DNA of 64,000 bases, taken from an uncultured Rhodopila sp. Lineage in GTDB: Bacteria > Pseudomonadota > Alphaproteobacteria > Acetobacterales > Acetobacteraceae. Location of the stretch: the NCBI RefSeq assembly GCF_903944925.1, contig NZ_CAJATU010000158.1, forward strand, positions 62,001 to 126,000, in the 5' to 3' direction. This document shows, piece by piece, positions 35,834 through 44,170 of the stretch (its first letter is position 1; each line of letters begins with the position of its first letter). The position numbers were made by a program, and so were the translations under genes. Below the pieces are notes generated by a model. The model worked only from the letters and a program-made list of their open reading frames with translations, was not told where the DNA came from and searched no databases.

Positions 35834-36559
35834 TCACGCGCTCAGTCTTGAACCGATACGCCCCACGTACGCGTTGGTGTTCACCGCCGCCGCTAACGCG
35901 CCTGCGGAGGCCACGGTGCTTTGCAACGCGGACCCGTAGGCGGAAACCGCTGAACTGGCTCCAAACGGCAAGGCGAGTACAGCGGATTGCGCCGTTATCT
36001 GCAGACCGATCGCAACTCGAGACGAGGCCACAGTCGCCAAGGCCTGTGCCCGATCCGACGTGCCCGCCGTCAACGCATTAGTGGATGACAGCGCGGCTTG
36101 CAGAGATCCGAGCTGGATCGACGTCCCGGATGCCGCCGCTACTGCCTCCGCAAAATCGGCCGATACAAGTGCGCTTAGGGCCAGCGTCTGCAGATCGGCG
36201 GCGCCGTCCTGGTGAGCAATCATACAGACGATCTGATATGAGATCCACCATGGGCTATAATAGTCAGCGATAAACGACTTGACTATAACCTGATACCTGA
36301 ATGAATCCCACGTCAACCACACCACCTCGCCCGTCAAGCGAAAATTGTCGATAGCACGCATTCTCGCCTCAGCCTGAGGACCCGAAAATATACCTCGAAA
36401 TTGGATATCGCCATCGTCCGGGCCGAGGCGTTCCAGGATGCGGGTTCCGCCGGCAAGAGTGTGGATCGTGACTCTGTGGCGGCCACCAAATCGCACAGAC
36501 GGCGGAACCTCAAAATCCTGAAGGTTTATTGTGCCAATCTGAATCGGTGATTGCTGCAT
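35834..36559 (-). CDS. Phage tail protein, DNA-circularisation-N-like (Mu gp43 position)
   Basis: 241 residues. The N-terminal half (VPPSVRFGGRHRVTIHTLAG, RLGPDDGDIQFRGIFSGPQA, WDSFRYQVIVKSFIADYY) resembles DNA_circ_N or XkdP-type proteins, found between the tape measure and hub genes. The C-terminal half is an Ala/Ser-rich helical repeat with no recognised domain. In Mu the position corresponds to gp43 (N). It would help form the baseplate hub or tail tip. The assignment by position is stronger than by sequence. Confidence 0.62.
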   Translation of the reverse strand: MQQSPIQIGTINLQDFEVPPSVRFGGRHRVTIHTLAGGTRILERLGPDDGDIQFRGIFSGPQAEARMRAIDNFRLTGEVVWLTWDSFRYQVIVKSFIADYYSPWWISYQIVCMIAHQDGAADLQTLALSALVSADFAEAVAAASGTSIQLGSLQAALSSTNALTAGTSDRAQALATVASSRVAIGLQITAQSAVLALPFGASSAVSAYGSALQSTVASAGALAAAVNTNAYVGRIGSRLSA

Positions 36560-37540
36560 GGCTTACGCTGACCGAAAGGAAGAATGGTTTGTGATAGGAA
36601 TCTGTGGCATTTCAGCTCAAAAGGGCGAGACGCGGCTTTGCGGGGGCGTGGCTCGCGGGTCTACTCCGGTCATGCCGGTGGCGGGCCTGGAGAGGGTCCG
36701 CTGGAGATGGTCGACTGCCCATCGCCCCAGGGCGGAACCATCAAGATGGAGAGTGGAACACCGAAGCCGATTTGAGCGGCTTCCATCTTCACCTGGCGTT
36801 TGGTTCGATCCATTTAAAACAAAACCGTCCCGAACCTGAAGGTTTCGCTTCAGTTCGACTTGGTGCCGCAATGGCCCTTCTGTCCTATCCCGTGAAGACG
36901 GATCGAACTGCTCGCCGCCAACCGGCGGCCGCCAAGGACCAATCTCCGCCAACCCTCCGCTAGCCGGAGAGGTAGGATGGAACAAGGCTGGAACGCCAGA
37001 TTTTGCTCCGGACCGATGTACCCACTCCGTGCCGATGTCGCTTCTGGTCCGCCTGGCATAAGCCCCATCCGGCCCCACCGCAGGTATGGAAGTATTTGGC
37101 ACCACCGCAGCGCTTGCGAACGAGTTCGCCCGACTCAAAGCCACCTGCTGCTGCGATGCGATGGCGGTTGAGCGCCATCGCACTCCCGGTATCGCCGACC
37201 GGCCTATCAGGTCGCCGGCAGCCTTATTCGAAGCAGAATCTCGATCCCGCATGCCGCCTACTGTTGCAAGCTGATGGTGTTGACGAGACGATAAGAAGCT
37301 CGGATACTGGCCCGAAACAAGAGCAGGGCGATTTACCACCGGGTCATGGTCGGTTGAAGCGATTTGGTTTGCCCAATGTCTAATTGGCAAAGGCGCCATC
37401 GGATATGCTGGAAACCGCAAAATCCGCCGAAACCCCGGGAACCGCGAGATTCGCTTGGTGCTGCTCACAGGCCGCGGGAGGCGAGTTAGCAACTCGATCC
37501 GCTGGGCATCGATCGAACGCATGAAATTCAGCCGGACCGG
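36560..37540 (-). other. Tape-measure slot without a convincing gene
   Basis: In all related contractile tails a long tape-measure gene lies between the chaperone gene pair and the gp43-like gene. Here about 980 bp hold only a 301-codon minus-strand frame (36617-37522) rich in Arg, Ser and Pro without helical repeats, plus shorter frames such as 36670-36813 (47 codons, MDRTKRQVKMEAAQIGFG). Other frames, on both strands, are open at similar lengths. No tape-measure features (long helical stretches, membrane segments) are visible. A small imperfect hairpin lies at 36831-36857. A remnant after deletion is the simplest reading. Confidence 0.6.
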
Positions 37541-38052
37541 TTAGCGCTGGACAAACCAGCCGAAGGCTGACCAGTCGAAGGAGTGTCCATCAATCGTACC
37601 TAATGCGATGACGTAAGCCGTCCGTTCGACGGCGGAGAGCGAAAAGGCGACGTCGAACGGCACCCCGTTCCGAACCAGATATAGACAGTCGATCAGGACG
37701 GGGTGCCGTGCGAGTTTCCCACCTGTTCCTTTGCGCCGGTCTCGCTCGTATCATCGTCGAGCACTGTTGCGATCACCGCAAGACCGTCGTCGCCAAGTCG
37801 GTCGATCAGGGTTTCAATTTGCGGTTCGGTCGCGGGCGACGGTATCGGGACGCCGTCGATCTCCAAAACGGAGAACGCCAGGCCGGCCATGGAGAGCCAA
37901 GGGCCGTTTTGGGCAAGGATCGGACCCGCTGCCTTGAACAGCCGCAGCGTGTCCAATGCCGTCAGCCGCCGCAACAGCAACTTCCTTCCCCTTTTGTCTA
38001 CAGCCGACACAGTCTCAAGGGAAGCCTGGACAATCGTCTTTGAAGGGGTCAT
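37541..38052 (-). CDS. Tail assembly chaperone with -1 frameshift extension
   Basis: The short product (37693-38052, 119 residues; MTPSKTIVQASLETVSAVDK) is the gpE/Mu gp41-like tail chaperone. At 37714-37720 (minus strand GGGAAAC, read as G GGA AAC in frame) a -1 slip continues for 57 codons to a TAA at 37541-37543. The extension reads LARHPVLIDCLYLVRNGVPF, then DVAFSLSAVERTAYVIALGT, then FDWSAFGWFVQR, which is typical of the gpE-prime/T partner domain. A stem-loop follows the slip site. The pair normally wraps the tape-measure protein during tail assembly. Confidence 0.9.
37657..37720 (-). promoter_or_regulatory. Programmed -1 frameshift signal
   Basis: The minus strand has the heptamer GGGAAAC (37720-37714), 4 bases, then a perfect 12-bp stem (37709-37698 pairing with 37668-37657; ACGGCACCCCGT with ACGGGGTGCCGT) and a 29-base loop that contains the zero-frame TGA. 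Slippery site, 4-5 base spacer and strong stem are the standard frameshift stimulator. Confidence 0.85.
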
Positions 38053-38480
38053 CAGATGCGTTTCTTTCTGGTCGCAAAGAATTCCAGCTTCTGCTTGACG
38101 CTTGCATCGCCCTTCCAGACGCCGGCGCTGATCAGCTTAAAGACCACGTTGTCAAACTGGTAGGTCGAAACCGAACCGTCGGTTTCCGTCACGTACTGGT
38201 AGATCGTTCCGGACTGGTTGCCCGCGCCGTTGTAGAAGCCCTGTTCGATCGAGGAAATGAAGTCGTCAAGCACCGAGGTGCCCCTTTCGACCTCAAAGCT
38301 GCCTTCCCAGCCTTTCGGCAATTCTGCGCCAAGCTGGCGGCCGTCGAGCCGGTTCACCCTTATCGGAGCGGTCAACTGTCGGCTTTCGAAGCCAGTTACA
38401 TGGCTGAGATCGACGCGTCCGTTCGGCCCCATAATGACCAGTTGGGTGTCGCGGCCGATTGAAAAAGTTGTCAGACCCAC
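38052..38480 (-). CDS. Phage tail tube protein
   Basis: 142-residue tube subunit of a contractile tail (Mu gp40/M or FII-like). GLTTFSIGRDTQLVIMGPNG, FESRQLTAPIRVNRLDGRQL and GWEGSFEVERGTSVLDDFIS fit the family, and the C-terminus KQKLEFFATRKKRI matches the last strand of the tube fold. It follows the sheath gene and overlaps the chaperone start by one base. Confidence 0.82.
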   Translation of the reverse strand: MGLTTFSIGRDTQLVIMGPNGRVDLSHVTGFESRQLTAPIRVNRLDGRQLGAELPKGWEGSFEVERGTSVLDDFISSIEQGFYNGAGNQSGTIYQYVTETDGSVSTYQFDNVVFKLISAGVWKGDASVKQKLEFFATRKKRI

Positions 38481-38491
38481 TGCATGGACTC

Positions 38492-40054
38492 CTAGTTAAC
38501 CTGACCCGTAGGCAGTGTCTGGCGCGCGACCTGGACCGTCTGGCCACCTTCGACATTCACGATGAACCGCTCGTTGATCGCCTGATACTGGATCTGAGCG
38601 TCGGATTGGACATATCCAAGACCAGTTCGCGAGGAAGGATTATTGGATGTGTCGCATATGACACTGAACGGAACCGAGCCGTCCGTGCTGCCGAGCAAGC
38701 CCTGCGACAGCATGTTGTTTAGGAACGACAACTGCGTCGACCGAATCTGCGCGAACAGATTGCTGTTGATGACCTGCCCCACATACTGACCCATCCCCGC
38801 AGCGAGTGTCTCGGCAATATAGTTTGTGAGGCGTGTGTAGTCATCGCCATCGATCGCCGGATTGGATGATGTATTGTGACCGCCGCGGACTCCCCAATAA
38901 GATCCCCCCGGCTGCGGGTTGCATATCACGTCAACCCCTGCTGCGAGCAACACGCCAAGATCAGCGGATGAGTAAGCCGTGTTTTGGCCGGACCCTGGCG
39001 CGCCGGAGCGCTGGCTGCCAACGATGCCGTAAATCGGTTTGTTGAGGCTGGACTGCTCGGGTGAAAGATTCGCCAAACGGCCAGCCGCGAAACCCTGCGG
39101 CGAAACCAGCCGAACCGTCAAGTTCACCTGGTCCGACCACCACAACCAGTCGCCAAACATGAGCTTCGCGGAATAGCTGTTTAGTCCTGCCTGCGCTTTG
39201 GTGGCGATAGCATTCGCGATGGTGTCGCCCGCGGGCGTTGTGAGGATCATGTAGATCCCCTCTTGAAGCCCGAATGCCGCCTGTGTGCTCCAGGTTGTCG
39301 CATCGTCGCAGTCAGCTAGCAAAGCAAGCCCGCAGCCTTGTCCGCGCAACGCAAACATTCCCGTGCGGGAGGACAGGTCGGTGCCGATAAGCTGGCCGCT
39401 GGCTACAAGCGTTGCACCATCGCTTCCGGCGCTCGTCGATCCCAGCGTCAGGGAAAATGCGGCTGGTGATGCGGTCGTGCCGCCCGAACTCGCGACGACC
39501 AGCAAGGATGATCCTCGCTGCGGTCCTTGACCCGAGTTAACCGCCGCTGCGAGACCGTTCCAGAACGCTGCGCCGTTTCCGGCAAGTCCGTCGTAAACCT
39601 CAGGCTCAAAGCCCGGAAGCAAAACCGACAGTTTCCACGTGCTGGGCTGCGAACCGGTCGCGAGTGTGATGGTGATTTTGTTGCCGAGAGACCCGGTATA
39701 CATCGCAGTGAAGCTGGCGTTGCAGCCGGGGACAACTGAATATGCCGCTGTATCGGTGCCATCGGTCACACGGACGCAGCGGAAGTTCTGAGCGCCCTGC
39801 TGAACCGCGGTCGCCACCTGCGTACCGATATCGTATTTTCTGGGCATGACCGGTCCGAACGACTGGGCGTAATCGGCCATCGTCGCAACGATGGTGGGTT
39901 GGTCTACCGGTCCCCACGATGCCGTACCCACAACACCAACGATATTCGTAGGGACGCCATTCAGAACGAGGTTTTGAGGCGGGACGATCTGGACATAGAG
40001 GTCCGGGACGATGAGCGATGTCGTGTTGACGGTGCCTTGCTGGCTGATCGGCAC
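38492..40054 (-). CDS. Phage tail sheath protein
   Basis: 520-residue contractile sheath subunit. Start is a GTG at 40054 (MPISQQGTVNTTSLIVPDLY). Central part: VNLTVRLVSPQGFAAGRLAN. The conserved C-terminal sheath domain is RGGHNTSSNPAIDGDDYTRL, then TNYIAETLAAGMGQYVGQVI and NLFAQIRSTQLSFLNNML. Presence of sheath plus tube proves a contractile tail design. Confidence 0.92.
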   Translation of the reverse strand: MPISQQGTVNTTSLIVPDLYVQIVPPQNLVLNGVPTNIVGVVGTASWGPVDQPTIVATMADYAQSFGPVMPRKYDIGTQVATAVQQGAQNFRCVRVTDGTDTAAYSVVPGCNASFTAMYTGSLGNKITITLATGSQPSTWKLSVLLPGFEPEVYDGLAGNGAAFWNGLAAAVNSGQGPQRGSSLLVVASSGGTTASPAAFSLTLGSTSAGSDGATLVASGQLIGTDLSSRTGMFALRGQGCGLALLADCDDATTWSTQAAFGLQEGIYMILTTPAGDTIANAIATKAQAGLNSYSAKLMFGDWLWWSDQVNLTVRLVSPQGFAAGRLANLSPEQSSLNKPIYGIVGSQRSGAPGSGQNTAYSSADLGVLLAAGVDVICNPQPGGSYWGVRGGHNTSSNPAIDGDDYTRLTNYIAETLAAGMGQYVGQVINSNLFAQIRSTQLSFLNNMLSQGLLGSTDGSVPFSVICDTSNNPSSRTGLGYVQSDAQIQYQAINERFIVNVEGGQTVQVARQTLPTGQVN

Positions 40055-40058
40055 GGTG

Positions 40059-40208
40059 CTAGCCCTTCAACGAAACGGGTGAAGCCACCCGGTTAACTGA
40101 CTTTTTGTACTCGGATGCGAGGATTTCATCAATCTTCGCGCTATCGGCGATCACGTCGCCTCGAACAAAGCCAAGGAAAGGCTTTGTCACAACAAGATGG
40201 AGACTCAT
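40059..40208 (-). CDS. Small DUF2635-like phage protein
   Basis: 49 residues (MSLHLVVTKPFLGFVRGDVI ... SVNRVASPVSLKG). It sits between the tail terminator and sheath genes, where Mu gp38 (DUF2635) lies, and has the same plan: a strand-rich start, then a helix, then VNRVASP. The stop lies 5 bases before the sheath GTG. The function is unknown in all phages. Confidence 0.7.
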   Translation of the reverse strand: MSLHLVVTKPFLGFVRGDVIADSAKIDEILASEYKKSVNRVASPVSLKG

Positions 40209-40217
40209 GAGATGTAC

Positions 40218-41027
40218 CTAACCGTATTTTACATTGCCGTTGATCGAGGCTGCGCCGAACATCATTGAAGGCTGCTCTTGGCTCGTCACGGTGGGATATT
40301 CGGTAACGTAAACGAGATCCCGTCGATAGAGCAGGGCGTTTTGGGCTTGGTCGAAAATTGCAGTATTTTTATAGGTGATTCGCGCAGTCGTGCTGTCCGC
40401 AAGCGCCAGAAAGGCGACTTGATTGAGAGCCGCGTCTATAGCGGCCGCCACCGCATCCCGGATTGGAGGGCTTGGGCACCAACAAGTGACCCGAACGTCC
40501 TTCTCTTGGCGGCGGCTCTCAACTGAACTGGGACAGTCGCAAACAGCCCGGGCGATTATCGAGCCGGCACCGGGGAGTGATATAGTCGCACCGTTTAGGG
40601 AAACAATGCGATCCGATCGGATGATAGCCGCGAGGTTGGCTGCGATTAACTCTACAGCATCCCCGCTCTGGATGCGATATACATACGCGGCGTTGTCGAT
40701 CAAAGCCCCGACAACGTCTCCTACCGCCGGGGTGCCGCCTATGGTGACTGTGGCGCCGGTTGCCGTCGCGGTTGTGCCCGGCTTAACCGGAGTATATTGC
40801 CACTCCGGCAGATACCGGGTCGTCGTTCGGCCAGGCTCGTTCTCTGGCGCAATCGTCACATTGACGATGCCTGCACTGAGATCGGCATTCAGAGTTGCCG
40901 CATTGGGCCATCCGCGATACACCCTGCACAAGACGCCCACGACGCTCGATTGAGCAGACCCCTCAGGATAGAGGCTCGCCGTCACGCTTTCGGTGATCGC
41001 TTGTTCAACGTCAGATATATCCGCCAT
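40218..41027 (-). CDS. Phage tail terminator-like protein
   Basis: 269 residues from the ATG at 41027, which overlaps the previous gene's stop (TAATG). Position (after connector genes, before DUF2635-like and sheath) matches Mu gp37. The N-terminal helix DVEQAITESVTASLY and the later TIAPENEPGRTTTRYLPEWQ and RDAVAAAIDAALNQ suit a tail terminator of the GTA TTP type; VTCWCPSPPIRD is typical of Mu gp37 relatives. An earlier ATG at 41060 is less likely. Confidence 0.68.
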   Translation of the reverse strand: MADISDVEQAITESVTASLYPEGSAQSSVVGVLCRVYRGWPNAATLNADLSAGIVNVTIAPENEPGRTTTRYLPEWQYTPVKPGTTATATGATVTIGGTPAVGDVVGALIDNAAYVYRIQSGDAVELIAANLAAIIRSDRIVSLNGATISLPGAGSIIARAVCDCPSSVESRRQEKDVRVTCWCPSPPIRDAVAAAIDAALNQVAFLALADSTTARITYKNTAIFDQAQNALLYRRDLVYVTEYPTVTSQEQPSMMFGAASINGNVKYG

Positions 41028-41671
41028 TAGGTGGTCGCCATCTTCGCGGTAATCCGCCACCCCAGGTTCGTTAACTCCGACCCCGCGATGACCGCACTTC
41101 GGCCGATGTCGTCGGTAACCATATCCCCCGGTGCCAGCAGCACGCCTGCTGGTGCCGGAACGAAGATGTTCCAGTAAGGGATCGCCTGATCGGTCGGGAG
41201 ATTCGCCGCTGTCAGGGCAGACCGCGCTTCACCGAGCACGCTTGCGGGCCAGGCATTCATCAATGTGGAAGATTTGTTTGGCGTAAACCCACCATAGGGA
41301 TTGGTGCCCGTGGCTGTCTGCACCGTAGGCCGGGAAACTGATATTGTGCGATTGGCCATGACACACAGCACCGGCAGCAACGGCTCTTGAGAAGCGATGA
41401 AAAAGATTGAGCTCCCGCAGACCAGATAGTCGCCAGTGCGCGTATAGCTGGCGTCGAAGATACCATGCCAAAGTGGCTGTCCATAGACGTTTGTTGTCTT
41501 GGTAGACTCGGTGACTGGGACGAATACCGCCGGCAGACGCAAAAATCGGTTCTCTTTCTTGAGCGGGTCGAACGGGCCGCCGGGACGAAATGCGTTGGCC
41601 GTCTGTCCGATGTGGCGTGCCGATTTGCCTAAGCCGAAGTAGAGGCGGTCCTGGAGCTTGCGGCTATCCAT
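41027..41671 (-). CDS. Phage head-tail connector protein, unknown family
   Basis: 214 residues of mostly beta structure: MDSRKLQDRLYFGLGKSARH, FRPGGPFDPLKKENRFLRLP, and GDYLVCGSSIFFIASQEPLL, with CVMANRTISVSRPT. Head-closure proteins of similar phages have this size and position (between adaptor and terminator). The function is inferred from position only. Confidence 0.55.
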   Translation of the reverse strand: MDSRKLQDRLYFGLGKSARHIGQTANAFRPGGPFDPLKKENRFLRLPAVFVPVTESTKTTNVYGQPLWHGIFDASYTRTGDYLVCGSSIFFIASQEPLLPVLCVMANRTISVSRPTVQTATGTNPYGGFTPNKSSTLMNAWPASVLGEARSALTAANLPTDQAIPYWNIFVPAPAGVLLAPGDMVTDDIGRSAVIAGSELTNLGWRITAKMATT

Positions 41672-41674
41672 CGC

Positions 41675-42055
41675 TCAAACAATCAAAGCAGGTGAGTTAC
41701 CCGAAAGCGTCGGCCCCGGGGGAACGCCAAGAAAGCCGCTCAGGCGCCGGCGCCATTCATCCAGCAGGCGAATCCTGTCGGTCACCTCGGCCTTGTTCCG
41801 CGTCCACATGGACGCTTCATCGGTATCAAGGTTCGCTGCCGACTCCGGAACCGCAAGCTCGAGACCCAACAGGGTCCCGAGGTATCGTCGAGCCACCGCG
41901 ATTTCCGGTGCGGAGAGGTTGGTCAGCCGAAATTCGAGCATTCCATAGACCTGGAAAAAACGCCACGCTTCCATTCCCGACGGTGCTGCACCGTAGGCCG
42001 GATATCCGCAGAAGCGGCGGATATCGACCTTTTCGGCATCTGACAGCGGGTTCAC
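41675..42055 (-). CDS. Phage head-tail adaptor-like protein
   Basis: 126 residues, mostly helical: DAEKVDIRRFCGYPAYG, FRLTNLSAPEIAVARRYLGT, NKAEVTDRIRLLDEWRRRLS. Helical proteins at this spot usually connect portal to tail (gp6-like adaptors). The identity rests on position and helical content. It overlaps the preceding gene by 4 bases. Confidence 0.55.
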   Translation of the reverse strand: MNPLSDAEKVDIRRFCGYPAYGAAPSGMEAWRFFQVYGMLEFRLTNLSAPEIAVARRYLGTLLGLELAVPESAANLDTDEASMWTRNKAEVTDRIRLLDEWRRRLSGFLGVPPGPTLSGNSPALIV

Positions 42056-42360
42056 AGGATTGATCCGTCACCGCGGCTGAACAGGATCGTGCCGGACCCG
42101 GACGGCATGATCGCCGCGGCGGTTTTAATCAGATTGTTGACCGACAAGATCACCCGGCTGCTCGCCAGGACGGGCATGTCCGTCGTGCTGGCGACAACCG
42201 TAGCGTCCGAGCCAAATCTGACGTAGGCCAGAACACTCGCTGTGTTCGTGACCACGACAGTATCACCGCCGCCTGACAGCGTGACGTTCGCTGAAGTGCT
42301 GCTCGCTGCCAAGCTCACAGTGCCGGTAGGGCGAAACGGGCTGACCGAGCCGTTCGGCAT
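42052..42360 (-). CDS. Small phage head protein (possible decoration)
   Basis: 102 residues, beta-rich and Ser/Thr-rich: SPFRPTGTVSLAASSTSANV, TNTASVLAYVRFGSDATVV, GSGTILFSRGDGSIL. It lies between the major capsid and adaptor genes, where decoration proteins often are. No family can be named. Confidence 0.5.
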   Translation of the reverse strand: MPNGSVSPFRPTGTVSLAASSTSANVTLSGGGDTVVVTNTASVLAYVRFGSDATVVASTTDMPVLASSRVILSVNNLIKTAAAIMPSGSGTILFSRGDGSIL

Positions 42361-42383
42361 GGCGAAAAACCTCCGCTTCGTTA

Positions 42384-43706
42384 CTAGCCGATATGTTCGA
42401 CGATGACGGCGCGCTTGAACGCGGCGTTCGTCGCGGTGGGGACAGTGGTGGAATTCGTTGTGGTATCCGAGGGCGCGCAGAACCCGCCGATCCAGTACCA
42501 GGACTGTGCGATAATCTGCTGCAGGCGGTCGATCGCCTCGCGCGTCACCATGGCAATACCATCGACCATTGAAATGATGGAGTCGGCCGGAGCGACGTCG
42601 CTGCTTGCAATGCCGGCAAAATCACCTTCGATCAAGGCGCCTTGCCCGCAGATCACCGGCCGTCGAACCATCAACCCGCTGAGGGAGGGATGGGCCTGGA
42701 CGAAGGCTTCCGTCGTCGGAATGAAACGCAGCCCCAGGAAGTCGTTCGTCATGCCGTTCTTAAAGACCTGATTGGCCGACGTCGCTCCCTGGAAGAGCTG
42801 TTTGAAGTCCGGGTCCGCGAAGAGTTGGCGGGCAGAGACCGGATCGAGATAGCAGTTATACGCGCCGTTGATCTCGGGAACCGCGTTCAGCCGCAACTTG
42901 GCGACCGCGTCCAAAAGGCACGACATAGCGAGCGTATCGGATGCCAGAATCTGCGATGTATTGCCACGCTGCGACGGACGGACGATGGACGATCCGGTTG
43001 AAGCAGCGACGGTGTTGCCCGCCGTCCCATCGGCTACGGTCACATTGCTTGAGAACGTCAGCGTCCCGGAAATGCCATTCGGCGCGGTCGAGACGTTGGA
43101 GGCATCCGCGGCGACCCCGACCAGCGTGTAGACGTTGGCACCGACGGTCACGCTCATGGTGTTGGTGCTGCTGACGGCCTGCTGCACGCCGTTGACAAAG
43201 ACGTTCTGAAAGCCCCGTACGTCGTCCACCGAGATCGTCGCCGCGGCGGCCGAAAGCGTGACGCGAACGCGGGTATTGCCACCCAGGTAGGCCCCGAACA
43301 ACACATTTCGGCCGAGTTCGTCGAGACTGCGTGCCGCCTGTTCTCCGTTCACGTATGCATTCTGCAGGAACTGCGAGGCAATGCCGACTCGCTCGGTGAC
43401 AACGTTAAGATCGGTCGTCGCCGCATAGAGGTTGATCGAAATCGTGTATTGCTCGACCCCCCATGTCGTGGGCGTAAGGCCGTTATCGAAATTGGTATTG
43501 GTGGACGGAACCAATGGTGTCGTAACGGTCGGCTTCAGACCAGCGCGGGTTTTGGTCAGCGTTTCACCGATGCCAACCGCGACACTGACGCGGTCAGCGC
43601 ACGCCCGATATCCGAGCTTCGACCGCAGCGCCTGTTGAAACTCACGCTCCAGAAAACCTTGCTGGATGATCGGCTGCAGCGAGGTCGGAAAATTTTGGAT
43701 ACCCAT
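42384..43706 (-). CDS. Phage major capsid protein
   Basis: 440 residues. It begins MGIQNFPTSLQPIIQQGFLE REFQQALRSKLGYRACADRV (interrupted here), and has an N-terminal arm, a long helix, and a beta-rich insertion (about 185-250) like those of HK97-type capsids. The C-terminus is FKRAVIVEHIG. The region LDPVSARQLFADPDFKQLFQ is typical of a coat protein. Position after the scaffold gene supports it. No prohead protease gene is present, so capsid maturation without cleavage is implied, which is inference. Confidence 0.8.
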   Translation of the reverse strand: MGIQNFPTSLQPIIQQGFLEREFQQALRSKLGYRACADRVSVAVGIGETLTKTRAGLKPTVTTPLVPSTNTNFDNGLTPTTWGVEQYTISINLYAATTDLNVVTERVGIASQFLQNAYVNGEQAARSLDELGRNVLFGAYLGGNTRVRVTLSAAAATISVDDVRGFQNVFVNGVQQAVSSTNTMSVTVGANVYTLVGVAADASNVSTAPNGISGTLTFSSNVTVADGTAGNTVAASTGSSIVRPSQRGNTSQILASDTLAMSCLLDAVAKLRLNAVPEINGAYNCYLDPVSARQLFADPDFKQLFQGATSANQVFKNGMTNDFLGLRFIPTTEAFVQAHPSLSGLMVRRPVICGQGALIEGDFAGIASSDVAPADSIISMVDGIAMVTREAIDRLQQIIAQSWYWIGGFCAPSDTTTNSTTVPTATNAAFKRAVIVEHIG

Positions 43707-43753
43707 TAATGGTCCTATGAATGTCGGGTTACACCGTCAGGCGTGACGGACGA

Positions 43754-44158
43754 TTAAAAGCGATGTCTTGTCAGCGCCGCGCGGGCGGCGGCATATTCTT
43801 CGTCGCTCATTTCGAGAGCGGTTTTCTGCCGGACCGGCTGCGATGCCGGGGCCGCAGCGGCGCTTGATGAAGACTTTGCACCAAACAGCCAAGGTTTCTC
43901 TCGGCGAAGGCCGTCCATGATCTTGCGCCCATCGACGACTTTGTCGTTCGCATCGAGCGTGACAGCGGATAGATCAACGAGTTTCAATCCATCGAGATCG
44001 ATCATTCCTGCTCTGACCGCTTCAGTTCTCAGATTGGCAGCCACCAGGCGAGATTCGTATTCGGCACGCAGCCTTTTGACTTGATCGTTAGCCGGCTCGG
44101 TCAGGTATTGGTCTTGAGTGATGTTCTCTTCGTTATTCAATGGGTCATCCATTTCCAA
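43754..44158 (-). CDS. Phage scaffold-like protein
   Basis: 134 residues, acidic and helical with a Ser/Ala/Pro-rich linker (AKSSSSAAAAPASQ) and a basic C-terminus ending ARAALTRHRF. This build, with an interior coiled part (NDQVKRLRAEYESRLVAANL) and a capsid-binding basic tail, and the place between portal and capsid genes, suits a scaffolding protein. Confidence 0.62.
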   Translation of the reverse strand: MEMDDPLNNEENITQDQYLTEPANDQVKRLRAEYESRLVAANLRTEAVRAGMIDLDGLKLVDLSAVTLDANDKVVDGRKIMDGLRREKPWLFGAKSSSSAAAAPASQPVRQKTALEMSDEEYAAARAALTRHRF

Positions 44159-44170
44159 CTCACGGTGTGC

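Noticed and set aside
36617-37522. 301-codon minus-strand frame as a real protein in the tape-measure slot
   Set aside because: Composition is Arg/Ser/Pro rich with no helical repeats or membrane segments, and other frames in the same stretch are similarly open. I kept it as a possibility only.
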